Of a DNA stretch of 64,000 nt, positions 51,183-59,711 are shown piece after piece. The first letter of the stretch is position 1. Every line of letters begins with the position of its first letter. This DNA comes from Nocardia jiangxiensis NBRC 101359 (GTDB taxonomy: Bacteria; Actinomycetota; Actinomycetes; Mycobacteriales; Mycobacteriaceae). The DNA is taken from positions 20,093-84,092 of the forward strand of contig NZ_BAGB01000028.1 of the NCBI RefSeq assembly GCF_000308615.1, in the 5' to 3' direction. Both the position numbers and the translations under genes were made by a program. The notes under the pieces were generated by a model that was not told the origin of the DNA, made no database searches, and worked only from the letters and a program-made list of their open reading frames with translations.

Positions 51183-51255
51183 CCGGTGATCGTCCTCCTC
51201 GGCAGGGGCCGTGGGCAATCGAATTACGCCGCCGAGACTGCTGCGCGGTGAGCGG

Positions 51256-52143
51256 TCAGGGGCGCAGCACCGAAACCAGGAAGTCGGTCTGGTCGTAGAC
51301 GGCCTTCTCGAACCAGTCGTCGAAGTAGATGTCGAAGTGCCCGATCGGGTATCGCTTGACGATCGAGTGCTTGGTGCGCTCGGCGGCCTTGAGGGTCGGT
51401 TTGATCGGCGCGACAGAATCGTTGTCGCACAGCGAATACAGCACGGGCACCTTGATGCCCTTGGTGCGCCGCCACGGTGAGTCGAACAGCACCTGAAGTC
51501 CGAAGCGGGCGGCCACCTTCGGCTGGTACTGCTCGCTCTCCTCGGCCAGGCGGCCGAATCCCTCCGGCACGTCCGAGGCGCTCATCAATGCCGCGGACCG
51601 TTTGCGCCCGGCCAGCCGCACCTTGATCGGTTTGCGCACGATGGGGCCGAGCAGCAGGTCGGTCATGGCGACGATGCCGGTCCTGGTGAGGCTGATCGGG
51701 CCCTTGGCCATCGCCGAGGACCAGCCGCTGGTGAACGGGCACTGGGCCACCACCGCGGCGAGGTAATCGTCCTCGTGCGCGATCGACAGCACATGTCCCC
51801 CGCCGAACGAGCTGCCCCACAACGCAATTCGCGTCGCGTCGAAACCCTTGATGGTGCGTGCGTAGGTGATCGCCGAACGCCAGTCCGCACGCTGCTTGCG
51901 AATGCTGATCAGCTGGCGCGGGGTGCCGCCGCTTGCCCCGAAGTTGCGGTAATCGAAGACCAGGCAACCCATTCCGGCCGCGGTGAACCGGCGCGCATAT
52001 CGGTCCAGCCCCATTTCCCGATTCGCCCCCAGCCCGTGGCCCATGATGACCAGCGGGCGCGGTTTGGGTGGTCCATCGGGCCGGTAGAGCCACGCTGCAC
52101 ACTGTTCGTTTCCCGAAGGGAACCCCACCTCGACACGCTCCAT
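51256..52143 (-). CDS. Alpha/beta hydrolase
   Basis: A 295-residue alpha/beta hydrolase of the dienelactone-hydrolase/X-Pro-like acyl hydrolase group. It has the oxyanion-hole region VIMGHGLGANREMGLDRYA, CLVFDYRNFGASGG, the nucleophile elbow LWGSSFGGGHVLS, the acid Asp in SLCDNDSVAPIKPT and the His in YPIGHFDIYF. The substrate is unknown. ATG 52143 gives the family-like MERVEVGFPSGNEQCAAWLYRP start; longer frames upstream overlap the rnpB promoter region and are not credible. Confidence 0.88.
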   Translation of the reverse strand: MERVEVGFPSGNEQCAAWLYRPDGPPKPRPLVIMGHGLGANREMGLDRYARRFTAAGMGCLVFDYRNFGASGGTPRQLISIRKQRADWRSAITYARTIKGFDATRIALWGSSFGGGHVLSIAHEDDYLAAVVAQCPFTSGWSSAMAKGPISLTRTGIVAMTDLLLGPIVRKPIKVRLAGRKRSAALMSASDVPEGFGRLAEESEQYQPKVAARFGLQVLFDSPWRRTKGIKVPVLYSLCDNDSVAPIKPTLKAAERTKHSIVKRYPIGHFDIYFDDWFEKAVYDQTDFLVSVLRP

Positions 52144-52265
52144 GGCGAAATACGGTACTTGTTCTCGCTCGGGCCCGCTGCGCTGGATCCCCGGTCGTGG
52201 CCCGAAATCTCGTCGCGCGGCATCCGGACAGCACCACCGGCGGGGCCGCCGAACACCCCATGCGG

Positions 52266-52271
52266 CATAAT
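52266..52271 (+). promoter_or_regulatory. Probable -10 box of rnpB
   Basis: CATAAT lies 10 bases upstream of the apparent 5' end of RNase P RNA (52281). No convincing -35 hexamer is seen at the usual distance, as is common in actinobacteria. Confidence 0.5.
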
Positions 52272-52280
52272 CTCTGCGGA

Positions 52281-52686
<406 letters not shown>

Positions 52687-52775
52687 TCCTTTCTCTTCCA
52701 CCCGACCCCGGACGGCCGCAGTCCGATCCGAGTCCGGCCGGTAACGATCCTGGTGATCGGCAAGATGATGTCGTT

Positions 52776-53408
52776 ATGGCAGGTGGCCTTCCCCGCGCTG
52801 CGTACATCCCGTTCCGCCCGGAAGCTGGGTACGATCCGGCAGTTGAACTGGGTGTCGCGTTCCTGGATCGCATTGGCGCGCACACGACCGCGATCATCCT
52901 TGCTCCGCAGAAGAACTCCATCGAATACTCGCAACCTCTGAAGCGGTACGCGACGAACCGCACCGTTCTGACTCCGTTGAACTCCAACCGGATCGGTGGC
53001 GCGTTCGGACGTCCGACGTTGGTCTACGCGCCGGCGCTGAAGGAGCTGGAACTGGCGATGAGGTACGCGGGTGACCAGCCGATCGCCGTGGTCGAAGACC
53101 CATCTTTCTCGTGCGCCCGCTGGGCCGACGAGATCGGCGCGATCAACATGGTCGAACGCCGGTTCCACGCTGTCGATCGCTCGCAGGAGCATCAGAAGAT
53201 CCTGGAGAGGATCGATTTCGCCGGAAACAACGGATGGGGCGATGCCCCCCGGCTCCGAGACCTCCGCCGGCACCTCGGTGAGTTACAGCAGATCGACGCG
53301 TTGAACAAGGACGAGGTGCTCGCCTATCAGCTCGTCCGCGGACGGCACGGGTTCTACGAGTCCCTGACTCATCTCGGGAAAGAGATCGACAAGATCTCCC
53401 GCACGTAG
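52776..53408 (+). CDS. Hypothetical protein, unrecognised
   Basis: A 210-residue soluble protein with no signal peptide, membrane segment or recognised domain. The first ~110 residues look like an alpha/beta fold (VELGVAFLDRIGAHTTAIILA, LVYAPALKELELAMRYAG, QPIAVVEDPSFSC). The last ~90 are helical (QEHQKILERIDFAGNNGWG, ALNKDEVLAYQLVRGRHGFYESLTHLGKEID). The rich mix of Lys, Asn and Tyr differs from the Ala/Arg/Gly bias of its neighbours. ATG 52776 is the best internal start. It follows rnpB by 90 bases and converges with another unknown gene across a 16-bp palindrome. Confidence 0.7.
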   Translation: MAGGLPRAAYIPFRPEAGYDPAVELGVAFLDRIGAHTTAIILAPQKNSIEYSQPLKRYATNRTVLTPLNSNRIGGAFGRPTLVYAPALKELELAMRYAGDQPIAVVEDPSFSCARWADEIGAINMVERRFHAVDRSQEHQKILERIDFAGNNGWGDAPRLRDLRRHLGELQQIDALNKDEVLAYQLVRGRHGFYESLTHLGKEIDKISRT

Positions 53409-53444
53409 AGGCGACCGTTCGCCAGCCCGGAAACGATTGTGGCG

Positions 53445-53460
53445 CCGCCGGATCCGGCGG
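53445..53460. terminator. 16-bp GC-rich palindrome between convergent genes
   Basis: CCGCCGGATCCGGCGG is perfectly self-complementary and lies 37 bases after the unknown plus-strand gene and 8 bases after the end of the minus-strand gene. It may serve as a bidirectional terminator hairpin, but without a loop or T-tract this is uncertain. Confidence 0.35.
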
Positions 53461-53467
53461 GGCCACC

Positions 53468-53809
53468 CTACTGTTCAGGGCCTGTTGCCCGGTCGCGTGG
53501 TGACAGTGCGGGTGCGGGGCACCACTGCGTCACCGACAGTTGCCCGTTGCCGTTATTGGTCCACAGCACCATTTCGACCAGGCCGAGCCAGCTGCCGTCG
53601 TTCACTCGGGCCCACGCGTGCAGCAGGCCCGGGACGTTGCCGGTGAGATCCAGTCCGCCGAGTTTCACCTTGATGGCGATCTTGTCGCGGCCCCACCCGT
53701 TCGGCTGCCGGGTGGGCATGGCCTGGCTCAGGTCGACCACGACCGGCACCGGCGGCGTCACGGTGCGGCGCAGCGGCGGACTGAACTCCTGCGGCCACTC
53801 TTCGAACAC
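53468..53809 (-). CDS. Hypothetical protein, start uncertain or 5'-truncated
   Basis: A protein-like frame (VFEEWPQEFSPPLRRTV, VVVDLSQAMPTRQPNGWGRD, KIAIKVKLGGLDLTGNVPGLLHAW, LGLVEMVLWTNNGNGQLSVTQWCP) of about 113 residues. It has no membrane segment and no family I recognise. The frame stays open upstream, and LRRVGLATDRDTDRLVFET may also belong to it, but no good start codon with ribosome-binding site is found, so the gene may be truncated at its 5' end. GTG 53809 is the nearest usable start. It converges with the unknown gene after rnpB. Confidence 0.5.
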   Translation of the reverse strand: MFEEWPQEFSPPLRRTVTPPVPVVVDLSQAMPTRQPNGWGRDKIAIKVKLGGLDLTGNVPGLLHAWARVNDGSWLGLVEMVLWTNNGNGQLSVTQWCPAPALSPRDRATGPEQ

Positions 53810-53948
53810 AGTTTCGAATACTAGTCGGTCTGTATCGCGGTCGGTGGCGAGCCCGACGCGGCGCAGCGAGCAAACATGACGAGAGGGCGTGTGTCCGGTC
53901 CGCGAACGAGGCCCGTTTCGCTCGAACCGGCAGGGGAACTGCACGGTA

Positions 53949-54407
53949 ATGCCAAACGCCTGCGATTCACCCCAGCGTCTACCCGAGCCCCCGGAATCCG
54001 GAGTGATCGCGCTCGACTCGGACGAGTGTCTGGCGTTGCTGGCCGGGGTGCCGCTGGGCAGGGTGGCGTACACCCGCGATGTCCTGCCTGCCGTGCGGCC
54101 GGTCAACCACATCGTGCGGGGCGGGAAGATCATCATCGGCGCCGGGGCGTCGCCCTGGCTGACCGACGCGGTGCGCACGAGAGGCAAAACCGTGCTCGGC
54201 TACCAGGCCGACGAGATCGACCCCCATTCCCGTCAGGGCTGGTCGGTGCTGGTGGTCGGCTACGGGCGGATCATCGAGGATCCGGACCGTATCGCCCTGT
54301 ACGACCCCCTCGTGCAGTCCTGGACCCACACGGTCAACGATGCCCTGATCGCGATCGAACCCGACCTCGTCACAGGTATGCGGCGTACCGACTCCAGCAA
54401 CACCTGA
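53949..54407 (+). CDS. Pyridoxamine 5'-phosphate oxidase-family (flavin-binding) protein
   Basis: A 152-residue split-barrel flavin-binding protein (Pyridox_ox_2/PPOX type). The family pattern is IALDSDECLALLAGVPLGRVAYTR, LPAVRPVNHIVRGGKIIIG, VLGYQADEIDPHSRQGWSVLVVG and the terminal VNDALIAIEPDLVTGMR. The GWSVLVVG strand is typical of the dormancy-type nitroreductase-like or flavin-sequestering members in mycobacteria. Catalysis is not established for most. ATG 53949 is chosen; an in-frame start at 53889 would add 20 unrelated residues. Confidence 0.85.
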   Translation: MPNACDSPQRLPEPPESGVIALDSDECLALLAGVPLGRVAYTRDVLPAVRPVNHIVRGGKIIIGAGASPWLTDAVRTRGKTVLGYQADEIDPHSRQGWSVLVVGYGRIIEDPDRIALYDPLVQSWTHTVNDALIAIEPDLVTGMRRTDSSNT

Positions 54408-54774
54408 CATCACCACGCAAGCACCTTGTCGGACAGGACAACCACAGGCGATTCACATCGCCTACGACATCATCAGCAACCATCCAGCGTCCAACGGATC
54501 GTGGACTCCATCGACTACGAAGCACTGCTCGAATCCGGCCTCGATCCGGAGGATCCGGCGGCATGTGGGACCCAGCGGCGGATGCGGCTGCCGCACCGGT
54601 CCCTTCTCTTCCGTCGGGAAGTCTTTGCCGCTCACCGGAGATGGGTTCGCTGGTGATAATCGCAGTATGCAGACCGATGACGCCGCCCGCGACTCTCGCT
54701 CACGTGACGTACCACGCTGACCGAACCGCCGGATCCGGCCCATGGGTGACGCAACGACATAGAGGAGTCGAGCC
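54408..54774. other. Intergenic stretch, nothing firmly recognised
   Basis: These 367 bases separate the PPOX-family gene from the SLOG-like gene, both on the plus strand. A 76-codon frame (54426-54656) contains VQRIVDSIDYEALLESGLDPED, which is protein-like but lacks a ribosome-binding site and a family, so it is not called. The promoter of the SLOG-like gene was not identified. Confidence 0.4.
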
Positions 54775-55254
54775 GTGCGAATCGGCGTGACCGGACATAT
54801 GAACCTGACCGCGGACACGGCACAGCTGGTGTACGCGAAGATCACCCGCCAGATCACGGCAACGGGTCGGGCCGCCGAGGTGACCGGCGTGAGTTGCCTT
54901 GCCCGGGGGGCAGATTCGGTGTTCGCCCAAGCCGTGCTTGAAGCAGGCGGCCGGTTGGAGGTTGTGCTGCCCTCGCGGAACTACCGGGAGCGCAAGGTGA
55001 AGCCGGATCATACGCCGCTGTTCGATGAGCTGCTGGAACGAGCGGAGCGCGTTCGGGTGATGGACTTCGACGAAGCCGGTGCTGACGCATATGAGGCCGC
55101 GAACGAGGTTGTGGTCGGGTCGTGTGATCGGCTGATCGCCGTGTGGGACGGGGAGATCGGCGAGCGTAGCGGCACCGGCAGCGTCGTTGCGCTGGCGCGT
55201 GAGCGCGGTGTGCCGGTGACGATCGTGTGGCCGCGGGGAGCGGCGCGCGGCTGA
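54775..55254 (+). CDS. SLOG-superfamily-like nucleotide-binding protein
   Basis: A 159-residue Rossmannoid protein. Its patterns resemble the SLOG (SMF/DprA-LOG) superfamily: RIGVTGHMNLT at the N-terminus, VTGVSCLARGADSVFAQAVLEAGG, LEVVLPSRNYRE, and CDRLIAVWDGEIGERSGTGSVVALARERGVPVTIVWP. The GADxxFA and G-S/T-G-S-VV elements fit a nucleotide-ligand pocket. SLOG proteins range from cytokinin-activating LOG enzymes to sensors in nucleotide-signalling defence systems; no effector gene lies beside this one, so the role is open. The start is GTG 54775. Confidence 0.65.
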   Translation: MRIGVTGHMNLTADTAQLVYAKITRQITATGRAAEVTGVSCLARGADSVFAQAVLEAGGRLEVVLPSRNYRERKVKPDHTPLFDELLERAERVRVMDFDEAGADAYEAANEVVVGSCDRLIAVWDGEIGERSGTGSVVALARERGVPVTIVWPRGAARG

Positions 55255-55267
55255 AGGTGCAACGGCC

Positions 55268-55990
55268 TCAGAGTCGGCTCGCGGCGAAACCTGCTGCGGC
55301 CAAGGTCATTCCGTTGACGCTGTAGAGGGCGTGTAGGGCGTTGGGGCGGCCGGGGAAGGGGGAGCCGTCGCATACCGTGTCGCCGGGGACGCAGTACTCG
55401 GTGGCCTTCGGTGTGTAGAGGGGGCCGATGACGATGGGCGGGGCGCCGACGTCTCGCATGAAGCGGTCCGAGGGTTTGCCGAACAGTACGACCGCGGCGA
55501 CGTGGGGGGCGACCTCGGGCGGCATCGGCAGGGGGATGCTCGATTGGTACTGGGCGAACTGGGACGGTATGCCTGCGGGGAGGCTTGCCATCGTGGCGAA
55601 TCCGGCGACGACCGCGCCTTGTGAATAGCCGCCGAGCACGATTCGCGTCCGGGGGCAGTTCGCGGCCGTGGATTCGATGTGCGACTGCGTATTTCGGATA
55701 CCGTTCACGACCGTGCGCGCGAAGGCCAGCCGGTCGGCGAAGTCGGCGCTCGCCGGATATTCGACCGGGTAGGTGGCGATCGAGCGGCCCGGGATCTGGG
55801 TGCGCAGTGCGGTGATGAACGAGACCCCGACGGCGCCGAAGTCCGGCGGAACATCGGCGGTGCCGCGGGCGAAGACCACTTCGACGTCGGGACATACAAC
55901 CGCGGACGCCTGCCGCGCGGGCATGACCACCGAGACGGTGGCCGCCAGGATCGCAGCGCACGCGAAACGAACCAACCACCGTGGCTCCAT
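55268..55990 (-). CDS. Secreted cutinase-family esterase
   Basis: A 240-residue secreted cutinase. A signal peptide (FACAAILAATVSVVMPARQASA) is cut near residue 30. The mature protein begins VVCPDVEVVFARGTADVPP, has the nucleophile elbow GGYSQGAVVAGFA, and has the C-terminal acid and His in YCVPGDTVCDGSPFP and NALHALYSVNG. The four Cys suit the two disulfides of the family. In mycobacteria and nocardiae such enzymes act as lipases, phospholipases or thioesterases on cell-envelope lipids. It lies 14 bases from the convergent SLOG-like gene. Confidence 0.93.
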   Translation of the reverse strand: MEPRWLVRFACAAILAATVSVVMPARQASAVVCPDVEVVFARGTADVPPDFGAVGVSFITALRTQIPGRSIATYPVEYPASADFADRLAFARTVVNGIRNTQSHIESTAANCPRTRIVLGGYSQGAVVAGFATMASLPAGIPSQFAQYQSSIPLPMPPEVAPHVAAVVLFGKPSDRFMRDVGAPPIVIGPLYTPKATEYCVPGDTVCDGSPFPGRPNALHALYSVNGMTLAAAGFAASRL

Positions 55991-56004
55991 TACCGGAGAC
56001 TACC

Positions 56005-56583
56005 TCAGCGCACGATCAGCTCGATAGCGATGGCCAGGCGCTCGAGGAACGCCGCACGGGTGGTGACCTGCTGCTTGATTCCGATCGACGTGCTGATCAA
56101 AGTCTGTGCCACCGCGGCTGATCGGGGCGCGAGGGCGGGGTCCGTCGATTCGGCCAGGGCGGTGTCCAGGAGTGCGGCGAATCGCGAGGGGTACTCGGTC
56201 ACGGCGGGTCCGAGCAGGTCCGAGTATTCCTCGGCCATGGTGTTGACCTCGCGGCTCATCGCGCCGATGTAGCGACCGGTCCACTGGTCGAACGCGTCGA
56301 GGAGCCGGTCGCGGATCGGCCGGGTCTGATCGGTGAGCACCTCGATGACCGCGGCGATGCTGCGGTCCAGGGCATGGGTGACGGCGGCGGTGAACAGCTC
56401 TTGTTTGGCGCCGAACATCAGGTACAGGCCGGGGCGCGAGATGTCGGCGGCGCGCGCGACGTCCTCCATCGACGTCTTCCGATAGCCGTACCGCACGAAG
56501 GTGCCCAGTGCCGCGGCGAGCACCTGCTCGCGCCGACCGCCGTCCGTGTGCGGGTCCGGCGTGCCCTCGTTGGTGGCGTCCAT
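56005..56583 (-). CDS. TetR-family transcriptional regulator
   Basis: A 192-residue TetR-family repressor starting at ATG 56583. The HTH is TSMEDVARAADISRPGLYLMFGAKQELFTAAV, near residues 36-67. The ligand domain includes SIAAVIEVLTDQTRPIRDRLLDAFDQWTGRYIGAM. It is divergent from an SDR gene (103-base gap that includes ACTATACAAAGTAGGT with weak symmetry) and probably represses it. Confidence 0.92.
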   Translation of the reverse strand: MDATNEGTPDPHTDGGRREQVLAAALGTFVRYGYRKTSMEDVARAADISRPGLYLMFGAKQELFTAAVTHALDRSIAAVIEVLTDQTRPIRDRLLDAFDQWTGRYIGAMSREVNTMAEEYSDLLGPAVTEYPSRFAALLDTALAESTDPALAPRSAAVAQTLISTSIGIKQQVTTRAAFLERLAIAIELIVR

Positions 56584-56685
56584 CCGCACACCCTACCTGG
56601 TTGTGGACGTACTATACAAAGTAGGTAAAAGTTGTAAAGTTGGTGGCAGAGGCCGACAACAACCGTGCCGATCAGGAGGATTCCG

Positions 56686-57657
56686 ATGACCCGAGGTCCA
56701 CTCATCTCCACTCGCTTCGACGGTTCGAGCACCGCCGACGAAGTGGCCGCCGGTGTCGACCTACGCGGGCTGCGCGCGGTGGTCACCGGTGCATCCTCGG
56801 GACTCGGGGCGGAGACGGCTCGGGTCCTCGCGGTCGCGGGCGCGGATGTCACTCTCGCTGTACGCGATATCTCGGCGGGTGCACGCGTGGCCGACCGGAT
56901 CGCTTCGCGCGGTGCGTGTTCGAGGCCCGCGGTGGCCGCCGTCGACCTGGCCGACCCGGGCAGCGTGGCGCGTTTCGCGCGGGGCTGGGACGGCCCGCTG
57001 CACCTTCTGGTCAACAACGCCGGGCTGGTCACCCCGGGTCTGGAACGAAACGAGCAGGGCTGGGAACTGCAGTTCGCGACCAATCATCTCGGCCACTTCG
57101 CCCTCGCCCACCTACTGCACGACGCACTGGCCCGCGGCGCGGTGGATCGCGGCGCAGCCCGAATCGTGGCGGTGAGTTCCACCGCCCACATGCGCGCCCC
57201 GGTCGACTTCGACGACATCCACTTCGAACACCGGTCATACGATCCGCAGATCGCATACGCCCAGTCCAAGACGGCGAATTCACTCTTCGCCGTCGAAGCG
57301 ACCAGACGGTGGGCCGCAGATCGCATCGTGGCCAATGCGGTGAATCCCGGGGGAATCAGGACCGGACTGCAACGGAACTTCACGCAGCGGCAGCGCGAAT
57401 CACTCGACGCCGCCAAGGCCGCCGGAGTGTTCACCTACAAATCCGTCGAGCAAGGCGCCGCGACCACCCTGGTGGCGGCCGTCGCACCGGAATTCGAGGC
57501 AACCGGCGGGCATTACCTCGACGACTGCCGCGAGGCATATACCGTCCCCGACGATGCGGACCTCACCGCCCACAGCCACGGCGTCAAGCGATGGGCTCTG
57601 GACCCGGACGCCGCGCGTGAGCTCTGGTCGATGTCACTCGCAACCCTCGAGCTGTGA
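56686..57657 (+). CDS. Short-chain dehydrogenase/reductase
   Basis: A 323-residue short-chain dehydrogenase of the WWOX/retinol dehydrogenase-like group. It has the cofactor motif VTGASSGLGAETARVLA, LHLLVNNAGLVTPG, NHLGHFALAHLL, VAVSSTAHM with the catalytic Ser, and YAQSKTANSLFAVE with the catalytic Tyr and Lys. The substrate is unknown. ATG 56686 has AGGAGG at good spacing. Its stop overlaps (GTGA) the start of a truncated HAD-like remnant. It is divergent from a TetR regulator. Confidence 0.93.
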   Translation: MTRGPLISTRFDGSSTADEVAAGVDLRGLRAVVTGASSGLGAETARVLAVAGADVTLAVRDISAGARVADRIASRGACSRPAVAAVDLADPGSVARFARGWDGPLHLLVNNAGLVTPGLERNEQGWELQFATNHLGHFALAHLLHDALARGAVDRGAARIVAVSSTAHMRAPVDFDDIHFEHRSYDPQIAYAQSKTANSLFAVEATRRWAADRIVANAVNPGGIRTGLQRNFTQRQRESLDAAKAAGVFTYKSVEQGAATTLVAAVAPEFEATGGHYLDDCREAYTVPDDADLTAHSHGVKRWALDPDAARELWSMSLATLEL

Positions 57658-57878
57658 CCTTCGTCGAATCTGCCGGATTACATTGGAAGACCAGAACTTT
57701 GGTCGATCTGGCTGCCGGTCGCCCATTCATCTGGATCGATGACGAGATCAGAGATCACGACGAGATATGGGTCCGCGGGAATCATCCGGGCCGGGCCCTG
57801 CTCCATCGGGTCGACGGTATATCCGGGCTGCTGGACACCGATTTCACCGCTCTCGCCGAATGGCTCGCCGCACCGTGA
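57654..57878 (+). pseudogene. C-terminal remnant of a HAD-like protein
   Basis: The 74 residues match only the C-terminal part of a common actinobacterial HAD-like protein: LHWKTRTLVDLAAGRPFIWI, DDEIRDHDEIWV, HPGRALLHRVDG and GLLDTDFTALAEWLA. Intact members have about 100 or more residues before this point that hold the catalytic DxD. Here the frame starts at GTG 57654, inside the SDR stop region, so the N-terminal half is gone. It may be a leftover from the deletion that brought in the SDR gene. Confidence 0.6.
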
Positions 57879-57918
57879 TGTTCGTGACACGGTGTGGCGG
57901 AGTCACTTTCGGAGGATG

Positions 57919-58800
57919 TCAGGGGATGGGGATGAGGCTCAGGATCGGGCCGAAGCCCCAGTCGAGCATGTGTCGGGCGTCGGATTCGGCGACGGCGTCG
58001 CTGGTGGGGGAGCTGTGCAGGACGACGCCGAGGAGAGGTTGGCCCGCGCGGACCGTCTCGAACAACAGGCATGTGCCCGCGGCGTCGGTGGAGCCGGTTT
58101 TGATGCCGACGGTGCCGGGATAGTCGCGGAGCAGGAGATTCGTTGTGCGCCAGACATGGTCGCGATTGGCGGGACCGGCGGGCTGGTGATAGGTCTGAGC
58201 CATGGCGTGCATACCGAGTTTCACCAGGTCCGCCGGGGTGGAATAGGTGGCGTGGCCGGTGGGCGCGGGCAGGCCGCTCGGGTCGGTGAAATGGGTGTTC
58301 GCCAGGCCCAGACGTGCTGCGGTGGCGTTCATCTCGGCGATGAAGGCGGCCTGACCGGGGCCGTACGCCTCGGCGAGGGTGTAGGCGGCATCGCAGCCGG
58401 AGGGGAGCATCATCGCGTACAGCAACTGTCTGGCTGTGAGTATCTCGCCGGGGACCAGGCCCGCGGTGCTGCCGTCGTACTTGCGGTCGTAGGCGATGAT
58501 CGCCTGCGGCACGGTGATGGCACGGTCCAGATTGCCCGCCTCCAGGACGACCAGCGCGGTCATCACCTTCGTGATGCTGCCCATCGGGGTCCGGGTGTTC
58601 GGCTGACGCGACCAGCGCACCGCACCGGTGTTCCCGTCGGCGAGCTCGGCGAACGGGGCCTGTACGCCGTTCGGCTCGGCGGACATGGTGGGCAGTTGAG
58701 CGTGCGAGACGGCGGGAGCGGCCACGGCGGGGCCGGGTGTCACGAGAAATAGTCCGGAAGCGGCAGCCAGCATCACTCGGGCAATTGGTCGCATCGCCAT
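57919..58800 (-). CDS. D-alanyl-D-alanine carboxypeptidase (penicillin-binding protein)
   Basis: A 293-residue secreted serine DD-carboxypeptidase of the PBP5/DacC type. A signal peptide (VMLAAASGLFLVTPGPAVAA) comes first. Active-site motifs are SITK (nucleophile), SGCDAA in the second position (SGC instead of SGN, frequent in actinobacteria) and KTGST. It removes the terminal D-Ala from peptidoglycan stem peptides. There is no obvious C-terminal amphipathic membrane anchor. The neighbours do not suggest a pathway. Confidence 0.92.
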   Translation of the reverse strand: MAMRPIARVMLAAASGLFLVTPGPAVAAPAVSHAQLPTMSAEPNGVQAPFAELADGNTGAVRWSRQPNTRTPMGSITKVMTALVVLEAGNLDRAITVPQAIIAYDRKYDGSTAGLVPGEILTARQLLYAMMLPSGCDAAYTLAEAYGPGQAAFIAEMNATAARLGLANTHFTDPSGLPAPTGHATYSTPADLVKLGMHAMAQTYHQPAGPANRDHVWRTTNLLLRDYPGTVGIKTGSTDAAGTCLLFETVRAGQPLLGVVLHSSPTSDAVAESDARHMLDWGFGPILSLIPIP

Positions 58801-58869
58801 ATTGTGCCGTTCGATACCCCTGGTGAGCGGGATTTCGCTGGACGTGGAGCAGCCTGCCGGCGACCGGGC

Positions 58870-59217
58870 TCAGCGGCCGAGCAGTTCCGCGACGCGCACC
58901 GTCGGCCCGGCGTAGGCGAAAACCAGGTTCGGGTCGTGGATGCGGCCGGAAGTCGGTGTGCAGGTGAGCAGTTCGGATCCGACGATCTGCCAGGGCGGCG
59001 GCCCGCCGGTGACATGTGCGTGCATCAGCTGCGGCCCGACGAGCGAGCGGGCATGGTCCGGGTCGGCGGAGTCGATGCGGAAGAACGAGTCGAAGACCGG
59101 GTCGCCGGTCGGCGCCGGGCTCTGTCCGAACAGTTTCCGGGCGAATGCGGCCAGCGCGCCGGGGGCGCGTCGCACGGATACCGGTGGGTGTATCCGATCG
59201 AGCAGCACCGCGACCAC
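58870..59217 (-). pseudogene. 5'-truncated hypothetical protein fragment
   Basis: About 115 residues (VVAVLLDRIHPPVSVRRAPG, DPVFDSFFRIDSADPDHARSLV, GPQLMHAHVTGGPPPWQIVG, NLVFAYAGPTVRVAELLG) match the C-terminal part of a widespread actinobacterial family with N-terminal membrane helices and a GTYRGR-like strand. Those earlier parts are missing: the frame loses resemblance upstream of 59240 and no proper start is found. GTG 59217 is only a nominal start. Degradation of an ancestral gene is likely. Confidence 0.5.
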
Positions 59218-59345
59218 GATGAAATGATGTGTCGCGGTGGTTGTCGTGTCGCCGCTGACGGGCTTAACGGATGTTTGTGGCGGCCCGACATGATCGGCTG
59301 TCGATCGGCGGGTGATCCGATGGACCTCGCCCCTAGGCTGATCGT

Positions 59346-59573
59346 ATGGCGGACACCGACGACACTCCGTTGACCGAAGCCGAGCACCGGGAGCTCGTCC
59401 GGCTGCTTCGACGGTGGTGTGACACCGAATTGGACCAGTCCGCGAACCTGATCGTGCCCACCCGGCTCGGCGATGTGTACGTGAGCGTCGGCCGTCATCC
59501 CGTCGTCGAGGACTTGCCCATGGAGTTGTTCGCGCGAATGCCCGACGCATGGTTCGACCGAAATGATCAGTAG
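59346..59573 (+). CDS. Small hypothetical protein
   Basis: A 75-residue acidic protein (EAEHRELVRLLRRWCDTELDQ, NLIVPTRLGDVYVSVGRHPVVED, LPMELFARMPDAWFDRNDQ). The pattern of a helix, a short beta hairpin and a C-terminal segment is protein-like, and codon use is normal. No family is assigned. It is preceded by the truncated fragment on the opposite strand and followed 138 bases later by the SPFH gene. Confidence 0.6.
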   Translation: MADTDDTPLTEAEHRELVRLLRRWCDTELDQSANLIVPTRLGDVYVSVGRHPVVEDLPMELFARMPDAWFDRNDQ

Positions 59574-59711
59574 TGCAACGGCTGCGTGTGCACCGCTCGG
59601 ATCCGGCCGGTAGCGCAGCATAATCGTGCTCGCACGCGCGACGACTCGGTGCCATGATCGATGCAGGGCCCGGTTCTTCCGTGTGCCGGGCGATTCGCGT
59701 GGTGGTGCGAT

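Noticed and set aside
54426..54656. Small gene with a VQRIVDSIDYEALLESGLDPED-like segment
   Set aside because: There is no ribosome-binding site, and the second half becomes Arg/His-rich without resemblance to a family. It was left as intergenic.
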